A stretch of DNA of 37,585 nucleotides, taken from Flavobacteriaceae bacterium (GTDB taxonomy: Bacteria; Bacteroidota; Bacteroidia; Flavobacteriales; Weeksellaceae). The position numbers and the translations under genes are program-made. The stretch lies in NCBI GenBank assembly GCA_031277475.1, contig JAITMJ010000043.1, positions 1-37,585 on the forward strand. The letters run 5' to 3'. Positions 7,873-16,462 of this stretch are shown piece by piece. Position 1 is the stretch's first letter; every line of letters begins with the position of its first letter. The notes under the pieces are model-generated. The model made no database searches. It worked only from the letters and a program-made list of their open reading frames with translations, and was not told where the DNA came from.

Positions 7873-7905
7873 CTAAATTAAGAAATTTTTACTGAAAAAA
7901 TCAAG
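7873..7905 (-). promoter_or_regulatory. Probable promoter of the lipocalin/OmpA operon
   Basis: On the minus strand, CTTG (7905-7902), a 21-bp spacer and TAATTTAG (7880-7873) are each one mismatch from the Bacteroidota TTTG and TAnnTTTG boxes. The -7 box is about 31 bp before the ATG. Confidence 0.35.
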
Positions 7906-8106
7906 TTTGCTTTTAGATATGACAAAGTTCAGAGGTTTTTGACAAGGTAAAGTGTTAATTCCTAATTTTTGTAACCTCTACAATCTGTGGTAATTCCAAG
8001 AAAAAGTCACCTCGAAAAAAAGATACTTTTGTTGTGATATTTGCTAAATCTGAAAGCAAACGTGTAATTTAATAATGCGTAAAAGTATTTGTCTTGTATT
8101 TTTTTA
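7906..8106. other. Intergenic stretch with an orphan -7 box
   Basis: No gene is supported. It holds an inverted repeat (AGAGGTT and AACCTCT about 40 bp apart near 7935-7980) and an exact plus-strand -7 match TACTTTTG at 8024-8031. The only ORF after that box is a 10-codon MRKSICLVFF that stops exactly where the MITE-like element begins, so it could be the stub of a gene cut by the insertion. Confidence 0.3.
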
Positions 8107-8352
8107 GGCCAAACACATTAAAATTTCAAATATTTTTAATAATGGAATTAAATATGTTTAATAATTGCGAAATATTTAAGTATAATTTTAACGCAAAGAA
8201 TTTTTAATCCTGAATCAAGTTAAGGACTGAAAAATATTTTAAACGCAAAGACGTTTTACTCAGCAAATGTAAAAACGTATTAAAAGAACGCGATCTTTTT
8301 GCCTTTGCGTTAAAAAAAGACGGCGAATTAACATTTTTTAATGAGTTTAGCC
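8107..8352. mobile_element. MITE-like element, copy 2 (246 bp)
   Basis: The ends GGCCAAACACATTAAAA and TTTTTTAATGAGTTTAGCC are inverted repeats of each other and match the ends of the copies at 2266-2542 and 19112-19259. The interior repeats AAATATTTAAGTAT, TTTTAACGCAAAGAATTTTTAA and ATTTTAAACGCAAAGA from copy 1. There is no ORF inside. Confidence 0.7.
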
Positions 8353-8428
8353 TGCATTTTTTTTGAGTATTTTTTCATTCAAAAAAATTCTTTACTTTTA
8401 CAGCAAGAAACATTAAATTAAGGATATA

Positions 8429-10202
8429 ATGAACCGAATCTTTTTTACATGCTTGTTGATTTCTACAATAAGCATTTCAATCGGGATTTCCGCACAACAA
8501 GGTGATTTGATGCAAATAGATTCTCTGTCGAAAATCGTAAACAATTCTAAAATTTCCCGACAAGAAAAAATAATACCGATGGCGAAACTTTCGCAACTAT
8601 ATGTAGATTGGGGAGACAGCATAGAAGCAAAAAAACTTTTGAATCAAGCGCGAACACTTGCCCGAAAAGAAAAAGACAGCAAGTATATGATTTACGTTTT
8701 CGGCAGGGAATTGGCAAATACTATGAACTCTTTTCCCAGAAAAATCACGCGAGCCTACAAAATTATAGACAGCATTTATACGCTTATTCCAAAAACCAAA
8801 GACCCTGAAACACAAGCGTGGGGCTATATTTGTATCGCCGTTGCAAAACATCGGGCAGATTTAAAGTATGATTATGACGATTGTTTTAAATCCCTGCGCA
8901 TTGTCGAAAAATTGCCGGAAAAATCATCCGAAAAATACAGATTGCTCTATCATATTTATCGAGGATTGTATGAACGATATCGCCATAAAGATAAAACAGA
9001 TGAAACGATACAATATTTGAATCTAATGTATCAAGCGGCTGAAAAATCAGGATATAAGGATAATATCTGCGATGCCATGATGCTGAATCTGAACTTTTTA
9101 CTTTTTTCACCGGACGCATCGGAAAATAAAAATTTAATTTTACAAAATGTCGAACGCTTGGAACAGTATATTTCCAAAAACGGAAACAGACTTTTTTTAA
9201 AATCCTACGGAAGCGCTCTTATTGTTTTGAAAAACATATATCTTGATTATCCTAATGCTCAATCTGAAGAGCAACTGAAGCAATACGTAGAACGTTTCAG
9301 AAAAATTGCACAAAACAGCCGCAATTATAACATCAAAAGAACGTTGTTCATTCTCGATTATCTGGACGAATATGAACGGAAAAATTATGCAAAAGTAATA
9401 GAACTTTACAAAGAAATAATTGAGTTTGACAAAATTATGCGCCCCGAACTCATCAGCCAAGATTATGAAAATTTGTATGAATTGTATATAGAAACGGGGC
9501 AATATCAGCAAGCGGCTGAAGCGATGAATGAAAGTATGAAATATTACAGAGAACTCATCAATAGCAAAACAGAAGAGCAACGTCAACTCGCCGAAGTGAA
9601 ATTTGAAACCGAGAAAAAAAACGCCGAACTTGCCCTGTTCAGAACCAGAAGTGTACTTTATCTCGTGATTGGCTCTTCAGTAATAGTTTTTTTGATTTTT
9701 TTAGCCATTATTTTCAATCGCCGAAACTTGAGGCTGAAATTGGAAAAGAAAAATGCCGAACAAAAAGCAAAATTATCGGAATATGAAAAAGAAATCGCAC
9801 AAAAAAGAATGGTTTCCACTAATTTACAAATGATAAAAAAGAACGAAACGTTAGAGAAAATCACGCAAAAATCTACCGATAAGGAAGTCCATAAATTAGT
9901 GCATACCGATTTTAAAAACGACAAATCCTAATTCCGATTTCGAGAAAATTTTCGGCGGCATACATCCCGATTTTTTTGAATTTCTAAAAGAAAAAGCCGC
10001 CCCGAACAAACTCACCAACCTCGATTTACGCTATTGCGCCTACATCTATCTGAAAAAAAACAACAAGGAAATTTCCAACGAACTGAACGTGAGCTACAAC
10101 ACTGTGGTCAGCAACAAAAGAGATTTGAAAAGGAAATTGCATTTAGACAAACAATCCGATTTTCAAGATTTGTTCAACCTTTTTACCTCGCCTTCTCATT
10201 AA
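8429..10202 (+). pseudogene. TPR / transmembrane / LuxR-type HTH regulator, frameshifted
   Basis: The first frame (8429-9931, 500 codons) has a signal peptide ending near SAQ (residue 22-23), a helical TPR-like sensor region (for example AKLSQLYVDWGDSIEAKKLL and YENLYELYIETGQYQQAAEA), a membrane helix at about residues 410-429 and a coiled coil. It stops with TAA at 9929-9931. The missing C-terminal DNA-binding part follows in the +1 frame to TAA at 10200-10202: SDFEKIFGGIHPDFFEFLKE, then NLDLRYCAYIYLKKNNKEIS and YNTVVSNKRDLKRKL, the usual HTH of this Bacteroidota architecture. Skipping T9929 joins the halves into about 590 aa. Such proteins sense something in the periplasm and act as membrane-tethered regulators. 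The cause may be mutation, assembly error or programmed frameshifting at TCC-TAA-T. Confidence 0.8.
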
Positions 10203-10266
10203 ATTTTAGCGTATTTAATGTTTTTCCGAATACACGAAAGTCTTTACTCTTTATTCATTTTCCCCA

Positions 10267-10334
10267 TTGCCTCATTCATTTTTATTTTTTTCAATGGAAT
10301 CGGCGAATCCTGCGGATTTCGGGGGACAGGGGGC
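10267..10334 (-). repeat. Dispersed 'NEA/PQDSP' repeat, intergenic copy
   Basis: This 68-bp stretch matches 12978-13052 almost base for base over the core (AATCCGCAGGATTCGCCGAT and the adjoining AATAAAAATGAATGAGGC on the minus strand). It lies between the stop of the TPR/HTH gene and the stop of glmS. In the second copy the same sequence is the coding end of ddl. Confidence 0.8.
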
Positions 10335-10340
10335 ATTTTT

Positions 10341-12194
10341 TCACTCCACCGTTACGGATTTCGCCAAATTTCTCGGCTGATCTACATTTGCGCCGCGATA
10401 AACGGCAACGTAGTACGCCAGCAATTGCAGCGGAACCGATGCCAAAATCGGCGAAAAACATTCGGATGTTTCCGGAAATTCTATCACATAATCCGCCATC
10501 GAGGAAACCTGCACGTCTCCTTTGTTCACCAACGCAATGATTTTCCCTTTTCTCGCCTTGATTTCCTGAACATTGCTCACGATTTTATCGTAATGTCCCT
10601 GTTTCGGAGCGATGATTACAATCGGCATATTTTCGTCTATCAAAGCAATCGGACCGTGTTTCATTTCTGCGGCGGGATATCCTTCTGCGTGAATGTAGGA
10701 AATTTCTTTCAACTTCAAAGCACCTTCCAAAGCGGTCGGGAAATTGTAGCCGCGCCCCAAGTATAAAAAGTTTTGGACATCCACAAAATCTTTTGCCATT
10801 TCTTTCACGATTTCGTGCGTGCTTTGCAAAACCTGCTCCACTTTTTGGAGGAGATGGTCTAATTCCGTAATCAGTTTCATAAATTCCTGATTGCTCAAAT
10901 TTCCGTTGTGTTTGCCGAGTTTTAATGCAATTAAAGAAAGAATCGCAAGTTGCGCCGTAAACGCTTTTGTGGAAGCCACCCCGATTTCCGGACCGGCGTG
11001 TGTGTAGGAACCGGCATCCGTAATTCTCGCTATCGAGGAATCTACAACGTTGCAAATGCCGTAGATAAACGCGCCTTTTTCTTTTGCCAATTTTAAAGCC
11101 GCCATCGTGTCCGCAGTTTCTCCGGATTGAGAAATAGCGATGACGATGTCTTTATCTGTGATGATGGGATTTCTGTATCGAAATTCCGAAGCGTATTCCA
11201 CTTCAACGGGAATTCTTGCAAACTCTTCGATGAGGTATTCTCCGATTAATCCCGCGTGCCAAGACGTTCCGCAAGCGATGATGATGATTCTTTTCGCTTG
11301 ATTTATTTTTTCCAAATTGTCCCAAATTCCCGCCATTTTGATGATGCCTTCGTTCACCAAAAGCCGTCCTCGAAGCGTATCTTGAATGGATTTCGGTTGC
11401 TCGAAAATTTCTTTCAGCATAAAATGTTCGTAACCGCCTTTTTCGATTTGCTCCAAACTGAGTTTCAACTCCTGAATTTCGGGAATTATTTTTTCATTTT
11501 CTGTAATGGTTCTGATGTCCACGCCTTTTTCCAAAGAAATCGTTGCCATGTGTCCTTCTTCCAAATAGACGGCTTCTTTCGTAAATTCCACAAACGGCGA
11601 TGCGTCCGAAGCAATGAAATATTCGTTTTCGCCCAAACCGATTGCCAACGGCGAACCCAATCTGCCGACCACCAAAATTCCCGGAAAATCGTCGTGCATT
11701 ACGGTGATGGCGTAAGCGCCGTGAACTTCGTTCAGAGCGTATCTGACGGCGGTCGGGAAATCAATTTCGGGATTTTTATTCATAAAATATTCGATGAGAT
11801 TCACCAAAACTTCCGTATCGGTTTCGGATTGAAAAGTGTAGCCTTTTTCGGCGAGCATCGTTTTTATGGTGTCGTAGTTTTCGATAATTCCGTTGTGAAT
11901 CAGCGCGATTTTTTTGTTGTTGGAAAGGTGCGGATGTGCGTTGGTATTGCTCGGAACGCCGTGTGTTGCCCATCTGGTATGCCCCATTCCGATGTTGAAT
12001 TTTCCTTTAAAATTTTCGGAAATCGCTGCCAAATCGTCCACTTTTCCTTTGGTTTTAGCAAATTGAAACGAGGAATGTTCTTTGTCCAAAACAATTCCGG
12101 CACTGTCGTATCCTCTATATTCCAACCTTCGCAATCCATTGATAATCACTTCGTAAGCGTCCTGAAAACCGGTGTATCCAACTATTCCGCACAT
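10341..12194 (-). CDS. glmS: Glutamine-fructose-6-phosphate aminotransferase (isomerizing), 617 aa
   Basis: GlmS makes glucosamine-6-phosphate from fructose-6-phosphate and glutamine, the entry step to peptidoglycan and LPS amino sugars. The start MCGIVGYTG puts the catalytic Cys right after Met; in-frame codons up to 12245 would bury this Cys and are rejected. The glutaminase domain follows (RRLEYRGYDSAG, GHTRWATHG, HNGIIENY), then two SIS sugar-isomerase domains (IIIACGTSWHAG, AISQSGETADT, LGRGYNFPTALEGALKLKEI) and the end PRNLAKSVTVE. The length is normal. A -7 box lies 27 bp upstream. coaD, ddl and anmK on the same strand make an envelope and cofactor neighbourhood, but the glmS promoter suggests separate transcription. 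Confidence 0.97.
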   Translation of the reverse strand: MCGIVGYTGFQDAYEVIINGLRRLEYRGYDSAGIVLDKEHSSFQFAKTKGKVDDLAAISENFKGKFNIGMGHTRWATHGVPSNTNAHPHLSNNKKIALIHNGIIENYDTIKTMLAEKGYTFQSETDTEVLVNLIEYFMNKNPEIDFPTAVRYALNEVHGAYAITVMHDDFPGILVVGRLGSPLAIGLGENEYFIASDASPFVEFTKEAVYLEEGHMATISLEKGVDIRTITENEKIIPEIQELKLSLEQIEKGGYEHFMLKEIFEQPKSIQDTLRGRLLVNEGIIKMAGIWDNLEKINQAKRIIIIACGTSWHAGLIGEYLIEEFARIPVEVEYASEFRYRNPIITDKDIVIAISQSGETADTMAALKLAKEKGAFIYGICNVVDSSIARITDAGSYTHAGPEIGVASTKAFTAQLAILSLIALKLGKHNGNLSNQEFMKLITELDHLLQKVEQVLQSTHEIVKEMAKDFVDVQNFLYLGRGYNFPTALEGALKLKEISYIHAEGYPAAEMKHGPIALIDENMPIVIIAPKQGHYDKIVSNVQEIKARKGKIIALVNKGDVQVSSMADYVIEFPETSECFSPILASVPLQLLAYYVAVYRGANVDQPRNLAKSVTVE

Positions 12195-12220
12195 ATTTTT
12201 TATAGGTATTAAATTCGTTG

Positions 12221-12228
12221 CAAAAATA
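12221..12228 (-). promoter_or_regulatory. -7 promoter element for glmS
   Basis: TATTTTTG on the minus strand is an exact TAnnTTTG match, 26 bp before the ATG. It also supports the start at 12194. Confidence 0.5.
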
Positions 12229-12367
12229 TTTAAAATAATTAACATTTCTTTAAAGGTATCTCTAAAAACACCTTGTTTTTCTTTTAATATTTTTTTTCAG
12301 GACATCAAGATTTAATTTAAATCATTATTTTATTCAAAATTCACTTCGTTTCTAAATTGGAAAAAAT

Positions 12368-12826
12368 TCAAATCCTCACAGAATCCGGCACAAGCAACTG
12401 ATATTCGCCGTTGTGCGACATAATTTCGCGAACAATTCCGGAACTGATAAAAGATTTTCCCGACGAAGTCAGCAGAAAAACGGTTTCCAATTTGCCGCGA
12501 GCCAAAGTTCTGTTCGTGTGGGCAATGGCTTTTTCAAATTCAAAATCGGCGGGATTTCGGAGTCCGCGCAAAATATATTGGGCGTTTTTTTCCAAACAAT
12601 AATCTACCGTTAAATTTTCAAAAAAATCCACTTCCACATTCGGAAAATGGGCAACGGCATTTCGGATAAATTCCATTCTTTTTTCCAAAGGAAACATATA
12701 TTTTTTCTGCGAATTTTGCCCGATGGCGATAATCAATTTATCGAAAAGCGGAACGGCGCGCTCGATGATGTCGTAATGTCCAAGTGTGATGGGATCAAAA
12801 GAACCCGGAAAAACAGCGGTTTTCAT
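12368..12826 (-). CDS. coaD: Phosphopantetheine adenylyltransferase, 152 aa
   Basis: CoaD transfers AMP from ATP to 4'-phosphopantetheine, the next-to-last step of coenzyme A synthesis. Visible hallmarks are the N-terminal FPGSFDPITLGH with the TxGH nucleotidyltransferase motif at residues 14-17, the RGLRNPADFEFE substrate loop and the ISSGIVREI C-terminal motif that binds ATP. The length is typical (about 155-165 aa). It lies 128 bp downstream of ddl and could share its transcript or have its own promoter in that gap, which also holds a short CCCCC-GAA-GGGGG hairpin at 12851-12863. Confidence 0.96.
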   Translation of the reverse strand: MKTAVFPGSFDPITLGHYDIIERAVPLFDKLIIAIGQNSQKKYMFPLEKRMEFIRNAVAHFPNVEVDFFENLTVDYCLEKNAQYILRGLRNPADFEFEKAIAHTNRTLARGKLETVFLLTSSGKSFISSGIVREIMSHNGEYQLLVPDSVRI

Positions 12827-12954
12827 AATTAAAATTCATAAGCCCCCTATCCCCCGAAGGGGGAAACATTCCTAATACTAAACGTTCTTGGGGTTTTGTT
12901 TTTTTTTATTTTTTTTGTCACTTTTTTCCTTTTAAAAAGGAAAATTTAATTTTT

Positions 12955-14034
12955 TTAACCATCACTTTTTGCCACATTTGCCTCATTCATTTTTATTTTT
13001 TTTAATGGAATCGGCGAATCCTGCGGATTTCCCCTTTCGGAGGACAGGGGGCTTAACGCTTTTTCCACCTCGTTTCCGCAAAGATCAGTGATGGAAATTC
13101 CGTAGTATTTCGCTTGTTGCGGAAGAATACTCGCCGGCGAAAATCCCGGATTGGTATTGATTTCCAGCAAATACGGCGTTCCGCTCACGAGGATTAATTC
13201 GCTACGGGAAAAACCGCTCATTCCCAAAGACTTGTACGCCCGTTTCATAATTTCTTCCACTTTTTTTCGGGTTTCATCGTCTATTCTCGCCGGTGTAATT
13301 TCTTCGGAAGCACCTTCATATTTGGCTTCGTAATCAAAAAATTCTTTGCCTTTGGTTGGCACAATTTCCGTAATTCCCAAAACCACGGTTTCGCCCGAAA
13401 AATCTACAACGCCTACGGAAACTTCCGTTCCGTTGAGAAATTCCTCTATCAAAACGTCATCATCTTCGGCAAAAGCATAATCAAGTGCTTTTTGAAATTC
13501 GGATTTATCTTTCACTTTCGTAATTCCGAGAGACGAACCGCTTTGATTGGGCTTTACGAAAAGCGGCAAACCAAGTTCGGAAATTATTTTTTCGGCATCA
13601 ATTTCTTCGTCTTTTCTGATGTAAAAACTTTTTGCAGATAAAATTCCGTATTTCGATAAAACTGCGAGCGTATCTTTTTTATTAAAAGTGAGTGCGCTTT
13701 GGTAAAAACCGCAACCCGTATATTTTTGCCCGACAATATCCCAATACGCCTGAAGTTCGCCGTTTTCCCCGGGTTTTCCATGAATAATATTAAAGCAAAC
13801 ATCGAATTTCAGAACGTTTCCGTTTCCAAAATCTACGGAAAAATCGTTTTTATTAATGGGAAATTTTTCATCGTTTTCGTTTAAAAAATACCACTCGTCT
13901 TTTAAAATCACCACTTTGAATACGTTGTAAAGATTTCTGTCCAAAGAATCGAAAATCAGTTGTCCGCTTTTCAGGGAAACCACGTATTCATCGGAATAAC
14001 CGCCCATCACTACCGCTACATTTTTTTTGTTCAT
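12955..14034 (-). CDS. ddl: D-alanine--D-alanine ligase, 359 aa, with repeat-derived C-terminal tail
   Basis: Ddl joins two D-alanines with ATP for the peptidoglycan stem peptide. The ATP-grasp protein is recognised from the N-terminal AVVMGGYSDEYVVSLKSG, the FNIIHGKPGENGELQAYWD region, LPLFVKPNQSGSSLGI, EEFLNGTEVSVGV and the metal-binding LLEINTNPGFSPASILPQQA. The catalytic domain appears complete and should end near GNEVEKAL. The last roughly 32 residues (SPLSSERGNPQDSPIPL, KKIKMNEANVAKSDG) are encoded by a dispersed repeat that also occurs at 10267-10334 outside any gene, so the original stop was probably replaced. The tail is not expected to be part of the fold. A short minus-strand upstream region (14035 onward) holds another dispersed repeat. 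Confidence 0.95.
   Translation of the reverse strand: MNKKNVAVVMGGYSDEYVVSLKSGQLIFDSLDRNLYNVFKVVILKDEWYFLNENDEKFPINKNDFSVDFGNGNVLKFDVCFNIIHGKPGENGELQAYWDIVGQKYTGCGFYQSALTFNKKDTLAVLSKYGILSAKSFYIRKDEEIDAEKIISELGLPLFVKPNQSGSSLGITKVKDKSEFQKALDYAFAEDDDVLIEEFLNGTEVSVGVVDFSGETVVLGITEIVPTKGKEFFDYEAKYEGASEEITPARIDDETRKKVEEIMKRAYKSLGMSGFSRSELILVSGTPYLLEINTNPGFSPASILPQQAKYYGISITDLCGNEVEKALSPLSSERGNPQDSPIPLKKIKMNEANVAKSDG
12978..13052 (-). repeat. Dispersed repeat copy that encodes the Ddl tail
   Basis: This 75-bp stretch is nearly identical to 10267-10334 apart from an extra 'AAAGGGG' hairpin side. Here it lies in frame within the end of ddl. A shorter related piece (AGCCCCCTATCCCCCGAAGG) is at 12841-12860. 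Confidence 0.8.
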
Positions 14035-14146
14035 ACCTCAAAATTTAAAACAAAAATAGTGATTTTTAGGTTTGAAAATTCCGGAGATAAAATTGTAATA
14101 TTGAAAAAGTTTTCAAAAACAGGTGACTGTCTTAAAAGTAATTTGC

Positions 14147-14254
14147 CACGCAGATAACACCGATTGTGTGGATAAACGTCGATTTTATATAGATGAATAT
14201 CAGATTATTATAAAATCTTTTATCCGCGTAAATCTGAAAAATTTGTGTCATCTA
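14147..14254. repeat. Dispersed 'CGCAGAT' repeat, longest copy
   Basis: The stretch starts CACGCAGATAACACCGATTG and ends with ATCCGCGTAAATCTG and TTGTGTCATCTAC, so its two ends are loosely inverted versions of each other. It matches the short copies at 913, 21775, 29103 and 30825. It fills most of the roughly 300-bp gap between ddl and anmK; nothing else was seen there. Confidence 0.5.
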
Positions 14255-14340
14255 CATGCTTTCGAAACAGCCTCGACTTTTTAATTAACTTTAGCCAAAT
14301 TAATTAAAATGAATATTCTTAATTAAAGGGAAATTCTTTT

Positions 14341-15387
14341 TTATACAACAATTCCCGAAGAATGATCTTCAAAACTTCCTGTTGCCGCCGAAAGAATATT
14401 GTTTTCACCGCGTAATTTCAGAACGCCCATCAACGCAAAAATCAACGCTTCCTTAAAATCTATGATTTCTTTTTCGGGAATAATAATTTCTGCAAAAGAT
14501 TGATTTTTAATACGTTCCACAAGAAAATGATTGTGCGTTCCGCCACCGGTAATCAGGATTTTTTTTAAATTAAATTTATTAAAAATTTTGGAAATTTGGT
14601 CGGCGATCTGTTGAGTGAAAGTCGCCAAAACCGTTTCGGGATTTTTCTCGGAAAGCATCGGAAAAATATATTTGTTCACCCATTCCGAACCCAAAGATTT
14701 CGGCGATTTTTTTTGGTAAAAATCGAGCGCATTTAACGTTTTCAAAAGTTCGAAATCTACAATTCCATTTTTGGCAAAATCTCCGTTTTCATCGTATTTT
14801 TTACCGAGAATATTCGAAAAATAATTTAAAACAAAATTCACGGGGCAAATATCAAACGCCAATCTTTTCCCTGATTTCTTAAAAGAAATATTTGAAAAAC
14901 CACCCAAATTCAGGCAAGCGTCAAATTCGGAAAACAGCAATTCATCACCGATTGGAACGAGGGGCGCACCGTTTCCGCCCATCAAAACGTCTTGCGTTCT
15001 GAAATCGTAGACCACGGGAATTTTATTCAAAATTTTTATCGCTCTTCCGTCTCCGATTTGAAGTGTGAATTTTTTTTCCGGTTGATGAAAAACGGTGTGT
15101 CCGTGAGAAGCGACGACATCCAAATTTTCAATATGGTTTTCGGAGATAAATTTTTTCACCGTTTCGCTCAGAAAAAATCCGTATTCGCTGTGGAGTTCGA
15201 GGATTTCGGGAGCGGAGAAATCAATAGCATTTCGAAGTCGGTTTTCCCAATTTTCAGGATAAGGAATGGTTTCGGCTTTCAGGATTTTAAATTTCCAATC
15301 GGTTTCGTTTTTTGAAAATTTTGCATAGCAAACGTCCAATCCGTCGAGGCTGGTTCCGGACATCAAACCGATAGCACTGTATTCCAT
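14341..15387 (-). CDS. anmK: Anhydro-N-acetylmuramic acid kinase, 348 aa
   Basis: AnmK opens the 1,6-anhydro ring of anhydro-MurNAc and phosphorylates it with ATP, recycling peptidoglycan fragments. The start MEYSAIGLMSGTSLDGLDV carries the GLMSGTSLDG phosphate-binding loop (residues 7-16). Further family segments are VASHGHTVFHQP, LQIGDGRAI, VVYDFRTQDVLMGGNGAPLVP, the LNLGGFSNIS motif and the GGGTHNHFL ATP site. The length is slightly short for the family but complete. It lies in the same orientation as ddl, coaD and glmS, all cell-wall or cofactor genes, with its own -7 box 13 bp before the ATG. Confidence 0.95.
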   Translation of the reverse strand: MEYSAIGLMSGTSLDGLDVCYAKFSKNETDWKFKILKAETIPYPENWENRLRNAIDFSAPEILELHSEYGFFLSETVKKFISENHIENLDVVASHGHTVFHQPEKKFTLQIGDGRAIKILNKIPVVYDFRTQDVLMGGNGAPLVPIGDELLFSEFDACLNLGGFSNISFKKSGKRLAFDICPVNFVLNYFSNILGKKYDENGDFAKNGIVDFELLKTLNALDFYQKKSPKSLGSEWVNKYIFPMLSEKNPETVLATFTQQIADQISKIFNKFNLKKILITGGGTHNHFLVERIKNQSFAEIIIPEKEIIDFKEALIFALMGVLKLRGENNILSAATGSFEDHSSGIVV

Positions 15388-15399
15388 AAATTTTTTTTA

Positions 15400-15407
15400 C
15401 AAAAGTA
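15400..15407 (-). promoter_or_regulatory. -7 promoter element for anmK
   Basis: TACTTTTG on the minus strand is an exact TAnnTTTG match, 12 bp before the ATG, which implies a very short leader. Confidence 0.45.
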
Positions 15408-15512
15408 TTTATTTCGGAATGAAAAAAATCTGCGGTTTGATAAAAATCATTGTGGATTTAAAAAAAAGTGATATTTTAACCGCATTATTTTAACCCAATA
15501 ATCTTTAAAAAA

Positions 15513-15866
15513 ATGAATTCTACTAATTTAATCGGTTTATTTGTGGGATTGCATAAAACGGATAAACTCACAAATAGTTTGGAAATTGCAGGTTTTCAAT
15601 CGGAAAAAATCGTCAAATATGACATTGATCCGGACGTTTTTGCAACATCTGTTTGTATATGTGACAAATACGAGCGTCAAATGGCAAAAAATATTTTTGA
15701 TTTTTATAAATGTGCAAAAATCATTGAAACCAACGACACGGAATTTGACGATATCAGAACTTTGATCATGTCTCATTCTATGGCGGAAATTGTGGAATCT
15801 CCGGAAATTCGTCATCATGCGCATCACGGCGGAATGACTTCGGAAGTTCGATTTGGAGTCAAATAA
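15513..15866 (+). CDS. Hypothetical protein, 117 aa
   Basis: A small soluble protein with no signal peptide. The pattern LIGLFVGLHKTDKLTNSLEI, a short beta strand, then CDKYERQMAKNIFDFYKCAK followed by IIETND resembles the ferredoxin-like 'general stress protein 17M' arrangement in which two such halves form a small fold, but this is a weak structural guess. The C-terminus has a His cluster (RHHAHHGG) that could bind metal or be a linker. The ATG at 15513 is the only plausible start. It is divergent from anmK and convergent with the next minus-strand gene. Confidence 0.6.
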   Translation: MNSTNLIGLFVGLHKTDKLTNSLEIAGFQSEKIVKYDIDPDVFATSVCICDKYERQMAKNIFDFYKCAKIIETNDTEFDDIRTLIMSHSMAEIVESPEIRHHAHHGGMTSEVRFGVK

Positions 15867-16005
15867 AAGATTGTGGAACTTTGTTTTTTCCGATTTGCTT
15901 TAAACTGTGTCTGCTTTTAAGCACAAAATTTGGCATCTTTATTCCTGACAGATTCGTCCTTAATAATCCTGTTCTGAACATAACAAGACAGTATTCTTTA
16001 TATTT

Positions 16006-16410
16006 TCAGCGTTGAATTGATGTGTTGAACTTAGAGTCTACTACATCAAAATCCGTAAGCAACACAATATTGTTGTCACATTTCATAAATCGAATTTCAT
16101 AAATCGGATTTTTTTTCGGGGAATAAAGCAGATAATCCGGGCAGGGTTCTTTTTGTGCATGGCTTCTGCCGAAATCTATTTTTCCTTTTGCGATGATACT
16201 GTCCTTCAGATATTTTTCGTCTATTTTCAGCCGATTCATTTCTTCTTCAAAAAGCGGAGCATATTCAAAATCTTTGGTTAAAGTTTCTGCAATCACTCGG
16301 CTGCTCGGAAGATAACCGCTGCAGCTTGCGCCTTTTGCATTTAAAATAAAAAAAACGATAATCAGACCCGGAATCAATCCGAAAATGTAGAATTTAAGTT
16401 TACGAAGCAT
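16006..16410 (-). CDS. Conserved hypothetical membrane-anchored protein, 134 aa
   Basis: One N-terminal membrane helix (FYIFGLIPGLIIVFFILN, about residues 7-24) is followed by a soluble domain with GASCSGYLPSSRVIAETL, RSHAQKEPCPDYLLYS and FMKCDNN; three Cys are spaced as in a conserved flavobacterial family that resembles DUF4258 in memory. No lipobox is present. The gene follows alanine dehydrogenase on the same strand after 52 bp and is probably co-transcribed, but this does not explain its role. Confidence 0.65.
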   Translation of the reverse strand: MLRKLKFYIFGLIPGLIIVFFILNAKGASCSGYLPSSRVIAETLTKDFEYAPLFEEEMNRLKIDEKYLKDSIIAKGKIDFGRSHAQKEPCPDYLLYSPKKNPIYEIRFMKCDNNIVLLTDFDVVDSKFNTSIQR

Positions 16411-16462
16411 AATATAATTATTAGTTTAAAGTTTGAGGTTTGAAATTAACTCGAATCTCGAA

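Noticed and set aside
10034..10766. Two overlapping plus-strand ORFs (10034-10540 and 10218-10766)
   Set aside because: They read the HTH tail of the TPR gene and the glmS 3' end in wrong frames or strand.
11256..12212. 318-aa plus-strand ORF antisense to glmS
   Set aside because: glmS is complete with all motifs; the antisense frame is Phe- and His-rich shadow sequence.
12905..12950. TTTTCC/GGAAAA hairpin as terminator of ddl
   Set aside because: On the ddl strand it is followed by A-rich, not T-rich, sequence, so it does not meet the intrinsic terminator pattern.
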